Of a stretch of DNA of 28,318 nucleotides, positions 16,051 through 23,735 are shown piece after piece (within the stretch, counting starts at the first letter, position 1; each line of letters begins with the position of its first letter). The DNA comes from Pseudomonadota bacterium (GTDB lineage Bacteria > Pseudomonadota > Gammaproteobacteria > Burkholderiales > Ferrovaceae): assembly GCA_021811005.1 (NCBI GenBank), contig JAJZPY010000007.1:1-28318 (forward strand). The letters are read 5' to 3'. The translations under genes were made by a program, and so were the position numbers. Below the pieces are notes generated by a model, which was not told the DNA's origin, did no database searches, and saw only the letters and a list, made by a program, of their open reading frames with translations.

Positions 16051-17067
16051 ATGGAACGTTGGCTGCTGCAGCAGTGGTACGGGCGCCCGAAGCCGCCGCT
16101 CTGGCTGTTGCCTCTGAGCCTGCTGTTCGGCATGGGGGTGGCCTTGCGCCGCAGGCTGTATGCAACCGGTTGGCTTGCGAGCCATCGCTTGCCGGTGCCC
16201 GTACTGGTGGTGGGCAACATCACGGCGGGCGGGACCGGCAAAACCCCGCTCACCATCGCCCTGGTTCAGGCCTTGTGCCAAAAAGGCTGGCGACCGGGCA
16301 TCGTCTGTCGCGGTTATGGTGCCGCCGGGCGCGCAGCGCGTCCGGTTCGCACCGGCGACGATCCGGCCGAAGCCGGTGACGAGGCCGTACTGATGGCTGC
16401 ACGCAGCGGCCTGCCGGTGTGGGTCGGCCGCGATCGCAGCGCAGCCGGCCGGGCGCTGTTGCAGGCGCACCCTGAAGTGGATCTGCTGGTGAGCGACGAT
16501 GGATTGCAGCATCTGGCGTTGTCGCGCACCATGGAAATCGCGGTGGTGGACGGTGAACGCCTTTTCGGCAACGGGGCGCTGCTGCCTGCGGGGCCCCTGC
16601 GCGAGCCGCGGGCGCGTCTGGACACGGTGGACGCGGTGGTCACCAACGGTCCTGCGCGCCACCCGCTTTCCCTGCGCGTTCCCCAGTTCGGGATGGCGCT
16701 GCGTCCCACGCGCTGGCTTTCTCTCGACGGCAGCGACCGCACCTGCGATGTGGATCATTTTTCCGGGAAGACAGCCCATGCGGTGGCCGGCATCGGTCAT
16801 CCGCAGCGCTTTTTCAGGTTGCTGGAAACCCTGGGAATTGCCGTCATGGCCCACCCGTTCCCCGACCATCACCCGTTCCGTCGCGACGAATTGGCCTTCG
16901 AGCCGGCAGCTCCGCTGCTGATGACTGAAAAAGATGGGATAAAATGCCGGAAGTTTGCCCTGCCGGAAAGCTGGATGCTGCCGGTGGAGGCTGCGCTGGA
17001 TCCTGCGCTGGTGGCGCTGGTGGATCAAACCCTGCGACGGAGAGGACATGGACCGACGACTGCTTGA
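16051..17067 (+). CDS. lpxK: Tetraacyldisaccharide 4'-kinase LpxK
   Basis: A 338-aa membrane-associated kinase that phosphorylates the 4' position of the tetraacyl disaccharide to make lipid IVA. The N-terminus carries a hydrophobic helix (about 17-33) and the Walker A motif GNITAGGTGKT (55-65). Further signatures are RGYG, GDEAVLMA, SDDGLQHLAL (the DDG(L)QH metal site), LLPAGPLREP and LMTEKDGIKC. The ATG at 16051 gives the normal length; a GTG at 16030 overlapping exbD would add seven residues. Its end overlaps the Trm112-like gene by 20 bp. Confidence 0.96.
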   Translation: MERWLLQQWYGRPKPPLWLLPLSLLFGMGVALRRRLYATGWLASHRLPVPVLVVGNITAGGTGKTPLTIALVQALCQKGWRPGIVCRGYGAAGRAARPVRTGDDPAEAGDEAVLMAARSGLPVWVGRDRSAAGRALLQAHPEVDLLVSDDGLQHLALSRTMEIAVVDGERLFGNGALLPAGPLREPRARLDTVDAVVTNGPARHPLSLRVPQFGMALRPTRWLSLDGSDRTCDVDHFSGKTAHAVAGIGHPQRFFRLLETLGIAVMAHPFPDHHPFRRDELAFEPAAPLLMTEKDGIKCRKFALPESWMLPVEAALDPALVALVDQTLRRRGHGPTTA

Positions 17068-17227
17068 AATACTGGTGTGCCCGTTGTGCAAGGGGCCGCT
17101 GTTGCACCGGCCCGCGCGCCAGGAACTGGTCTGCTCCCCTTGTCGTCTCGCTTTTCCGATCAGGGATGGCATTCCCGTCATGCTGGAAGAGGAGGCGCGA
17201 CGCCTCGACGACCTCGAGGAAGCCTAG
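17048..17227 (+). CDS. Trm112-like zinc-ribbon protein (UPF0434/YcaR family)
   Basis: A 59-aa protein with two CxxC pairs, CPLC (11-14) and CSPC (29-32), followed by FPIRDGIPVML, the hallmark of the YcaR/Trm112-like family. In eukaryotes and archaea Trm112 activates methyltransferases, but the role of the short bacterial form, almost always found between lpxK and kdsB, is not established. GGAG at 17039-17042 supports the ATG at 17048. It overlaps lpxK by 20 bp, and its TAG shares one base with the kdsB GTG (TAGTG). Confidence 0.93.
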   Translation: MDRRLLEILVCPLCKGPLLHRPARQELVCSPCRLAFPIRDGIPVMLEEEARRLDDLEEA

Positions 17228-18003
17228 TGCCTTCCTTCACGGCCATCGTGCCGGCCCGCATGGGTTCCACCCGTTTCCCGGGAAAAGCGCTGGCTGACAT
17301 CGGTGGCCGCCCCATGGTCATTCACTGTGCGTTGCGCGCGCGGGAAAGCGGGGCGGAGCGGGTGGTGGTGGCAACCGACCATGAGGCCATTGCCTTGGCG
17401 GCCCAAGACGCCGGCGTGGAAGCCGTCATGACCCGGGCCGATCACGAAACCGGAACGGACCGGCTGGCCGAAGCCGTTCGCCTGCTGGCGTTGCCCTCCG
17501 GGGCACTGATCGTCAACGTCCAGGGGGACGAACCCCTGATGGCGCCTGAAGCCATCAGGGCGGTCGCCTCCAAACTGGCCGACAGCCCCCACTGTGCCAT
17601 GGCCACGGCCTGCTACCCCATTCACGACCGGGCGCATTTCGAAAGCACCACCGCCGTCAAGGTGGTCATGAATCGTGCCGGCGAAGCGCTCTATTTCAGC
17701 CGGGCGCCCATTCCGTGGCCGCGCGATGCCTTCCAGGGCGCGCTGGGCCACTGGCCGAGCGGCCTGCCGGCATGGCATCATGTGGGGCTTTATGCCTACC
17801 GGGCGTCTTTCCTGCAGGATTTCGCGTCCCTCGAGCGTTCGCCGCTGGAAACCTTCGAAGCGCTGGAACAACTGCGGGCCCTCTGGCATGGCTACCGCAT
17901 TGCGGTGGTGACGACGGAGCGGGCACCGGCGCCGGGGGTGGATACGCCGGAAGATTTGGAGCGCGTGCGCCAATTATTTGACCACCGTGGGGTTTCAAGG
18001 TAG
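17227..18003 (+). CDS. kdsB: 3-deoxy-manno-octulosonate cytidylyltransferase KdsB
   Basis: A 258-aa cytoplasmic enzyme that activates Kdo as CMP-Kdo for addition to lipid A. The N-terminal nucleotide-binding signature is IVPARMGSTRFPGKALADI, followed by VVVATDH, the CTP/metal motif NVQGDEPLM, YFSRAPIPWPR, the substrate motif HVGLYAYRASFL and GVDTPEDLERV, all as in E. coli KdsB. The start is GTG at 17227, overlapping the previous stop by one base. An open frame continues upstream in another gene's sequence but is not part of this protein. Confidence 0.96.
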   Translation: MPSFTAIVPARMGSTRFPGKALADIGGRPMVIHCALRARESGAERVVVATDHEAIALAAQDAGVEAVMTRADHETGTDRLAEAVRLLALPSGALIVNVQGDEPLMAPEAIRAVASKLADSPHCAMATACYPIHDRAHFESTTAVKVVMNRAGEALYFSRAPIPWPRDAFQGALGHWPSGLPAWHHVGLYAYRASFLQDFASLERSPLETFEALEQLRALWHGYRIAVVTTERAPAPGVDTPEDLERVRQLFDHRGVSR

Positions 18004-18006
18004 GTT
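17978..18006 (+). promoter_or_regulatory. Candidate promoter for adk
   Basis: TTGACC (17978-17983) and TAGGTT (18001-18006), 17 bp apart, lie across the end of kdsB and 41 bp before the adk ATG. The -35 matches the consensus well and the -10 only partly, so this is a tentative call. It fits the 43-bp gap that breaks the tightly packed envelope run from adk. Confidence 0.3.
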
Positions 18007-18046
18007 TTCGCATTAACCAGAAGAAAAGCAGTACCAGGGAGTACAC

Positions 18047-18703
18047 ATGCGGTTGATTTTGTTGGGGGCACCCGGTGCCGGAAAGGGAACGCAGGCCGCT
18101 TTCATCAAGGAGCGCTTCGGCATTCCCCAGATTTCCACGGGCGACATGCTGCGCGCGGCCGTCAAGGCGGGCACCCCGCTCGGACTTGCGGCCAAGAAAG
18201 TCATGGACAGCGGCGGCCTGGTTTCGGATGACATCATCATCGGTCTGGTGAAGGATCGCATCGCCGCACCAGACTGTGCCCACGGTTTCCTGTTCGACGG
18301 TTTTCCGCGCACCATTCCCCAGGCACAGGCCATGCGGGACGCCGGAGTGCGGCTCGACTACGTGGTGGAAATCGATGTGAACGATGCCGAAATCATTTCC
18401 CGCATGTCCGGAAGGCGCGTGCATTTGTCCTCCGGCCGCGTTTATCACACCGAACACAGCCCGCCGCGCGTTTCCGGCAAGGATGACGTGACGGGCGAAG
18501 ACCTGATGCAACGTGACGACGATCGCGAAGAGATCGTGCGCAAGCGCCTCGAGGTCTATCATGCCCAGACCCGCCCGCTGGTGGATTATTATGCCAAGTG
18601 GGCAGCCAGCGGAGACACCCATGCGCCGGTTTATGTCAAAGTGGCGGGCGTGGGCAACGTGGAATTGATCCGCGATGCCATTTTCCAGGCATTGCAGCCG
18701 TGA
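18047..18703 (+). CDS. adk: Adenylate kinase
   Basis: A 218-aa enzyme interconverting ATP plus AMP with two ADP. The P-loop GAPGAGKGTQ is at residues 8-17, the AMP-binding region TGDMLRAAV at 31-39, and FLFDGFPRT at 81-89. The LID domain is of the long type, without zinc cysteines (its corner shows RVHLSSGRVYH). A strong ribosome binding site, GGGAG, precedes the ATG. It heads the run with PPi-phosphofructokinase and H+-pyrophosphatase, which fits a nucleotide and phosphate energy module: AMP and PPi are the joint products of many ligases. Confidence 0.97.
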   Translation: MRLILLGAPGAGKGTQAAFIKERFGIPQISTGDMLRAAVKAGTPLGLAAKKVMDSGGLVSDDIIIGLVKDRIAAPDCAHGFLFDGFPRTIPQAQAMRDAGVRLDYVVEIDVNDAEIISRMSGRRVHLSSGRVYHTEHSPPRVSGKDDVTGEDLMQRDDDREEIVRKRLEVYHAQTRPLVDYYAKWAASGDTHAPVYVKVAGVGNVELIRDAIFQALQP

Positions 18704-18727
18704 TGCCTGTCAGGCGCGGGAGAGTTC

Positions 18728-19993
18728 ATGGCCAAAAAGCCTAACGCGTTCTATGCCCAATCCGGCGGCGTCACTGCCGTCATCAACGCCAGCGCCTGTG
18801 GCGTGATCGAAACCGCGCGCAAGCACAGTGACCGCATCGGCAAGCTCTATGCCGGACGCAACGGCATCCTGGGCGCGCTCACCGAAGAGCTTATCGACAC
18901 CGGCAAGGAATCGGATGCCGCCATCCGCGCCCTGCGTCATACCCCGGCCGGCGCGTTCGGCTCGGCGCGCTACAAGCTCAAATCCCTCGAGCAGAACCGG
19001 GCCGAATACGAACGCCTGATCGAAGTGTTCCGTGCCCATGACATCCGCTATTTTTTCTACAACGGCGGAGGGGATTCGCAGGATACGGCACACAAGGTGT
19101 CCCAGATCGGCGAGCAGCTCGGGTACCCGATCGTGTGCGTGGGCGTTCCCAAAACCGTGGACAATGATTTGCCGCTCACCGACTGCAGCCCCGGGTTCGG
19201 TTCCGTGGCCAAATACGTGGCCACTTCGATTCGTGAAGCGGCCTTTGACGTGGCCTCCATGGCCAGGACATCCACCCGCGTGTTCGTGCTGGAAGTCATG
19301 GGTCGCCATGCGGGGTGGATCACGGCCGCTTGCGGGCTGGCTGCGGAAAAGCCCGGACAGGCGCCGCACATCCTGTTGTTCCCTGAAATTCCCTTTGAAC
19401 GGGAAAAGTTTCTCGCGCGCGTGGATGAAACCGTGAAGCAGAAAGGCTACTGCGTGATCGGCGTGTCGGAAGGCCTGCGCGACCCCGAAGGCAGGTTTCT
19501 TTCGGAAAGCGGCCTGCGCGATGCGTTCGGTCATGCACAACTGGGGGGCGTGGCTCCGGTCATCGCCAACCTGGTGCGCGAACAGCTGGGCCACAAGTAC
19601 CACTGGGCCGTGGCCGATTACCTGCAGCGGGCGGCCCGCCATATCGCGTCCAAAACCGACGTGGCCCAGGCCTACGCCATGGGCAAGGCGGCCGTGGAGT
19701 TTGCGCTGCGTGGCCACAACGCGGTCATGCCCATCATCGTGCGCACGTCCAATCGCCCCTATGCCTGGAAAGTGGGCATGGTGCCCCTGGCCGATGTGGC
19801 CAACCGCGAGAAGATGCTGCCGCGCGATTTCATCACCCCGGACGGGTTCGGCATCACGGCCAAGTGCCGCCGCTACCTGGAGCCCCTGATCGCCGGAGAA
19901 GATTACCCTCCGTTTAAAAACGGATTGCCCGATTACGTCACCCTGAGGAATGTCGCCGTCCCGAAGAAGTTGAAAACCACGTTCAAAGTGTAG
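18728..19993 (+). CDS. pfp: Pyrophosphate-dependent 6-phosphofructokinase
   Basis: A 421-aa PfkA-superfamily enzyme predicted to use PPi in place of ATP to phosphorylate fructose 6-phosphate reversibly. The two residues that decide the donor are of the PPi type: Asp116 in GGGDS, at the position of Gly104 of E. coli PfkA, and Lys142 in PKTVDND, at the position of Gly124. The catalytic Asp145, the MGR motif in EVMGRHAGW and FPEIPF are present. GGGAGAG precedes the ATG at 18728. The gene lies 24 bp after adk and 32 bp before hppA, an association also known in methanotrophs and other autotrophs. The PPi preference is inferred from sequence. Confidence 0.92.
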   Translation: MAKKPNAFYAQSGGVTAVINASACGVIETARKHSDRIGKLYAGRNGILGALTEELIDTGKESDAAIRALRHTPAGAFGSARYKLKSLEQNRAEYERLIEVFRAHDIRYFFYNGGGDSQDTAHKVSQIGEQLGYPIVCVGVPKTVDNDLPLTDCSPGFGSVAKYVATSIREAAFDVASMARTSTRVFVLEVMGRHAGWITAACGLAAEKPGQAPHILLFPEIPFEREKFLARVDETVKQKGYCVIGVSEGLRDPEGRFLSESGLRDAFGHAQLGGVAPVIANLVREQLGHKYHWAVADYLQRAARHIASKTDVAQAYAMGKAAVEFALRGHNAVMPIIVRTSNRPYAWKVGMVPLADVANREKMLPRDFITPDGFGITAKCRRYLEPLIAGEDYPPFKNGLPDYVTLRNVAVPKKLKTTFKV

Positions 19994-20025
19994 CGTCCTG
20001 CAGCATAAAAATAAGGGAGATCACT

Positions 20026-22053
20026 ATGTCGCAAGGTGTACTGTTTGCCCTGGTTTGTGCAGTCCTGGCTCTGATTTACGGGTTCACTTCCTATCAATGG
20101 GTTCTCTCCAGACCGAATGGCAATGCGCGCATGCAGGAAATTGCCGCAGCCATCCAGGAAGGCGCTTCGGCCTACCTGCGTCGGCAGTACATGACGATCG
20201 GCATTGTGGGGGCCGTGCTTTTTGTCCTGATTTTTCTGGGGCTTGGGGCCAAGACCGCCATCGGGTTTGCGATCGGCGCGGTGGCTTCGGGAGCGGCAGG
20301 CTTCATCGGCATGAACGTGTCGGTGCGCGCCAACGTGCGAACGGCCCAGGCAGCGCACGACGGACTTAACGCTGCGCTGTCGGTGGCGTTCCGTGGCGGA
20401 GCGGTCACCGGGCTGCTGGTGGTGGGGCTGGGGTTGCTGGGTGTCGCCGGATACTACGCCATTCTCCAGGGCATGGCGCCGGCCGGTACCGTCGCAGATG
20501 CTTCGCCCCTGGTGGGACTCGCCTTCGGAGGATCGCTGATTTCCATTTTCGCTCGCCTCGGCGGCGGGATTTTCACCAAGGGGGCGGATGTGGGCGCCGA
20601 TCTGGTGGGGAAGGTGGAAGCGGGCATTCCCGAGGACGATCCGCGCAACCCGGCCGTGATTGCCGACAACGTGGGCGACAACGTGGGTGACTGTGCCGGC
20701 ATGGCCGCCGACCTGTTCGAAACCTACGCCGTCACCATCATCGCCACCATGCTGCTGGGCGCGCTCGTCATGAAAGGCTTCAGCAACGCGCTGGCCTATC
20801 CGTTGGCGCTGGGCGGGGTTTCCATCATTTCTTCCATCGTGGGCACCTATTTCGTCAAGGCCCGCGAAGGCGGAAAGATCATGAATGCCCTCTACCGCGG
20901 CCTGATCGTGGCCGGCGTCATCGCGGCGGCGGCGTTTTATCCGATCACCGACGTGCTGATGGGCGTCAATCCCGCAGGCATTTCCGTCATGAACCTGTGG
21001 CTGGCCTCCCTCATCGGGCTGGCCGTGACCGCCGCCCTGGTGGTGATCACCGAGTACTACACGGCCACCGAATACGCTCCCGTCAAAACCGTGGCCCAGG
21101 CTTCCACCACGGGGCACGCCACCAACATCATCGCCGGCCTCGGCGTCTCCATGAAAGCGACGGCGGCGCCCGTGATCGTGATCTGCCTGGGGATTCTGGG
21201 CGCGTATGCGCTGGGCGGACTGTACGCCATCGCCATCGCGGCCACCTCCATGCTGTCCATGGCCGGCATCGTGGTGGCGCTCGATGCCTACGGCCCCATC
21301 ACGGACAACGCGGGCGGGATCGCGGAAATGTCGGGCCTGCCGCCGGCGATTCGCGACATCACCGATCCCCTCGACGCGGTGGGCAACACCACCAAAGCCG
21401 TGACCAAAGGGTACGCGATCGGATCGGCCGGCCTGGCCGCCCTGGTCCTGTTTGCCGACTACACCCATCAGCTGGCCAGCGCTTCCGGTCACGAAACGGT
21501 TTTTGACCTGTCCGACCACATGGTGATCGTGGGGTTGTTCATTGGCGGCATGATTCCCTACCTTTTTGCCGCCATGGCCATGGAGGCCGTGGGGCGTTCC
21601 GCCGGGGCCGTGGTGCTGGAGGTGCGGCGCCAGTTTCGTGAGATGACCGGCATCATGACCGGCACGCAAAAGCCCGATTACACGCAGGCGGTTGATTTGC
21701 TGACGCGGGCGGCCATCAAGGAAATGATCCTGCCTTCCCTGCTGCCGGTTCTGGTTCCGGTGGTGGTGGGGTTGCTTCTGGGTCCGAAAGCCCTGGGCGG
21801 CGTGCTGATGGGAACCATCATCACCGGACTGTTCGTGGCCATTTCCATGACCACGGGAGGCGGGGCCTGGGACAACGCCAAAAAGTACATCGAAGACGAC
21901 CACTTTGGCGGCAAGGGATCGGAAGCGCACAAGGCGGCCGTGACCGGCGACACCGTGGGCGATCCTTACAAGGACACGGCAGGGCCGGCCGTGAATCCGA
22001 TGATCAAGATCATCAACATCGTGGCCCTGATGATCGTGCCCCTGCTGGGATAA
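20026..22053 (+). CDS. hppA: Membrane-bound proton-pumping pyrophosphatase, K+-independent type
   Basis: A 675-aa integral membrane protein, about 15-16 helices, that hydrolyses PPi and pumps H+. The catalytic loop shows GADVGADLVGKVEAG and the acidic DNVGDNVGDCAG motif, and a C-terminal acidic patch is near KYIEDDHFGGKG. The ion-dependence site reads GNTTKAVTKG with Lys457 and Thr460, the combination that marks K+-independent H+-PPases (K+-dependent ones have Ala and usually Gly/Ala there). GGGAG precedes the ATG. It follows the PPi-phosphofructokinase by 32 bp and precedes a NUDIX gene by 6 bp. Confidence 0.97.
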   Translation: MSQGVLFALVCAVLALIYGFTSYQWVLSRPNGNARMQEIAAAIQEGASAYLRRQYMTIGIVGAVLFVLIFLGLGAKTAIGFAIGAVASGAAGFIGMNVSVRANVRTAQAAHDGLNAALSVAFRGGAVTGLLVVGLGLLGVAGYYAILQGMAPAGTVADASPLVGLAFGGSLISIFARLGGGIFTKGADVGADLVGKVEAGIPEDDPRNPAVIADNVGDNVGDCAGMAADLFETYAVTIIATMLLGALVMKGFSNALAYPLALGGVSIISSIVGTYFVKAREGGKIMNALYRGLIVAGVIAAAAFYPITDVLMGVNPAGISVMNLWLASLIGLAVTAALVVITEYYTATEYAPVKTVAQASTTGHATNIIAGLGVSMKATAAPVIVICLGILGAYALGGLYAIAIAATSMLSMAGIVVALDAYGPITDNAGGIAEMSGLPPAIRDITDPLDAVGNTTKAVTKGYAIGSAGLAALVLFADYTHQLASASGHETVFDLSDHMVIVGLFIGGMIPYLFAAMAMEAVGRSAGAVVLEVRRQFREMTGIMTGTQKPDYTQAVDLLTRAAIKEMILPSLLPVLVPVVVGLLLGPKALGGVLMGTIITGLFVAISMTTGGGAWDNAKKYIEDDHFGGKGSEAHKAAVTGDTVGDPYKDTAGPAVNPMIKIINIVALMIVPLLG

Positions 22054-22059
22054 CAGGAC

Positions 22060-22716
22060 ATGACGGCAGCCCTCCAGTCGCTGCTGGATCCGGCCCTCCT
22101 TGCAGGGGCCCCGGAAGAGCTGAAAGCCTGGCTCAGGGCGTGCCTTTCCAGCCAGGAGGATGTGCCGCATTTCGATGGCCGCCTCATGATGAGCGAAGAA
22201 GCCTGTGTCGCCGCCAAACCGGCGGCGGTGCTGGTCCCTTTGGTGGCCAGGCCGGAGGGCATCCAGGTGCTGCTCACGCGCCGCACGGACCACCTGAGCG
22301 ACCATGCGGGGCAAATCAGTTTTCCCGGTGGTCGGGTGGAGCCCGAGGACAGCTCGGTTGTGGCAACGGCCCTGCGCGAAACGGAAGAGGAAATCGGGCT
22401 GCCCCGGCAACGGGTGGAACTGCTGGGCGCCTTGCGGGAATATTTCATTCCCACCGGATATCGCGTGGTGCCCGTGGTGGGATGGGTTTCCCCGCCATTC
22501 GCTCTGGCCCCGGATCCTTCCGAAGTGGCTGAAGTGTTCGAAGTCCCGCTGGTGTATTTCTTCGATCCGTCACGGCATGTGCTGCAGCAGGACGTCAGAA
22601 ACGGCCGTTTGCGCCAGTACTACGCCATTCCCTGGCAGCAGCACAACATCTGGGGCGCAACGGCCGGAATTCTGGTGGATCTCTATCAGGTGCTGGCCAG
22701 CGGCGCGGCTGCCTGA
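22060..22716 (+). CDS. NUDIX hydrolase, CoA pyrophosphatase (NudL/YeaB) type
   Basis: A 218-aa NUDIX protein. It has the UPF0035 signature, LLTRRTDHLSDHAGQISFPGG (in two adjoining blocks, about 71-91), then a NUDIX box ending RETEEEIGL (106-114). This combination matches NudL-type enzymes, which split coenzyme A and its derivatives into phosphopantetheine and 3',5'-ADP. The ATG is 6 bp after the hppA stop, so it belongs to the PPi run. Its 3' end overlaps convergent pip by 31 bp. The substrate is inferred from the family motif only. Confidence 0.9.
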   Translation: MTAALQSLLDPALLAGAPEELKAWLRACLSSQEDVPHFDGRLMMSEEACVAAKPAAVLVPLVARPEGIQVLLTRRTDHLSDHAGQISFPGGRVEPEDSSVVATALRETEEEIGLPRQRVELLGALREYFIPTGYRVVPVVGWVSPPFALAPDPSEVAEVFEVPLVYFFDPSRHVLQQDVRNGRLRQYYAIPWQQHNIWGATAGILVDLYQVLASGAAA

Positions 22717-23705
22717 AGCTTTTGCCTGAAGCGGTTGGCGGCACGCACCAGCTCTTTCTGTATTCCCGGTTCGAAAGCGGAGTGCCCGGCATCGGGCACG
22801 ACGATGTATTCCGCCTCCGGCCAGGCCCGGTGCAGGTCATCGGCCGTGATGATGGGGCACACGCCGTCGTAGCGCCCCTGGACGATGACGGCAGGAATGT
22901 GGGCAATGCGCCGGATGTTGTCGAGCAGGCTGTTGGGTGGCAGGAAAATGTCGTGGGTGAAGTAGTGCGCTTCGATGCGCGCGAGCCCCAGGGCCACGGG
23001 GTCGCTCGAGAAATGGGCCACCGTGTCCGGGCTGGGCAGGAGGGTTGAGCAGGACCCTTCGTAACTGCCCCAGTAGCGGGCCGCGGGCATGTGCACGGCG
23101 GGATCGGGATGCATCAGCCGCTCATGGTAGGCGCGCAGCAGATTACTGCGCTCCTCGGCCGGAATGTAGTGGGCAAAGGTTCGCCAGGCTTCCGGAAAAA
23201 TCGCTTTCAGGCCATATAAAAACCATTCGATTTCGGCGGGGCGGCACAGGAAAATGCCGCGCAGGATCAGGCCCAGGCAACGTTGTGGATGGGCTTCCGC
23301 GTACGCCAGCGCCAGGGTGCTGCCCCAGGAGCCGCCAAAAACCAGCCAGCGTTCGATTCCGAATTGCTCGCGCAGGCGTTCCATGTCCTCGATCAGCAGC
23401 GGCGTGGTGTTTTCGCGGATTTCACCCAGGGGGCGGGAGCGGCCGGCGCCGCGCTGGTCGAAAATGATGATGCGGTAGTGGTCGGGATCGAAAAAGCGTC
23501 GATGCATGGGGCCGGCGCCGGCGCCCGGACCACCGTGCAGAAAAACCACCGGAACGCCATTGGGATTGCCGCACTGTTCCCAGTAAACCTTGTGCAGGGG
23601 GCTGACTTCCAGCCAGCCGTATTCGTAGGGTTCGATTTTTGGGTACAGCGCGTCAGACTCGAGCTTGGGGCTCGAATGTTCCATCCCTTTCTTCTCAGGT
23701 ATCAT
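22686..23705 (-). CDS. pip: Proline iminopeptidase (alpha/beta hydrolase, S33)
   Basis: A 339-aa cytoplasmic peptidase that removes N-terminal proline from peptides. The oxyanion motif HGGPG is at residues 57-61, the nucleophile Ser126 in GGSWGS, and the rest of the triad is Asp280 (QGRYDGVCP) and His308 (DAGHSAF). It aligns with the Neisseria enzyme along its length. Two starts are possible: ATG at 23705 (used here) and ATG at 23684; neither has a clear ribosome binding site. It is convergent with the NUDIX gene, overlapping it by 31 bp, and divergent from phaZ with a gap of only 30 bp. Confidence 0.95.
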   Translation of the reverse strand: MIPEKKGMEHSSPKLESDALYPKIEPYEYGWLEVSPLHKVYWEQCGNPNGVPVVFLHGGPGAGAGPMHRRFFDPDHYRIIIFDQRGAGRSRPLGEIRENTTPLLIEDMERLREQFGIERWLVFGGSWGSTLALAYAEAHPQRCLGLILRGIFLCRPAEIEWFLYGLKAIFPEAWRTFAHYIPAEERSNLLRAYHERLMHPDPAVHMPAARYWGSYEGSCSTLLPSPDTVAHFSSDPVALGLARIEAHYFTHDIFLPPNSLLDNIRRIAHIPAVIVQGRYDGVCPIITADDLHRAWPEAEYIVVPDAGHSAFEPGIQKELVRAANRFRQKLQAAAPLAST

Positions 23706-23735
23706 GATTCTCGCAACAACGTTCAGAGAAGCTCC

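Noticed and set aside
19933..22410. An 825-codon open frame antisense to the pyrophosphatase and NUDIX genes
   Set aside because: It is rich in His, Gly and Asp repeats, as expected from the reverse of GC-rich Val/Ala/Gly codons, and spans the ends of three clear genes. It is a codon-bias artefact.
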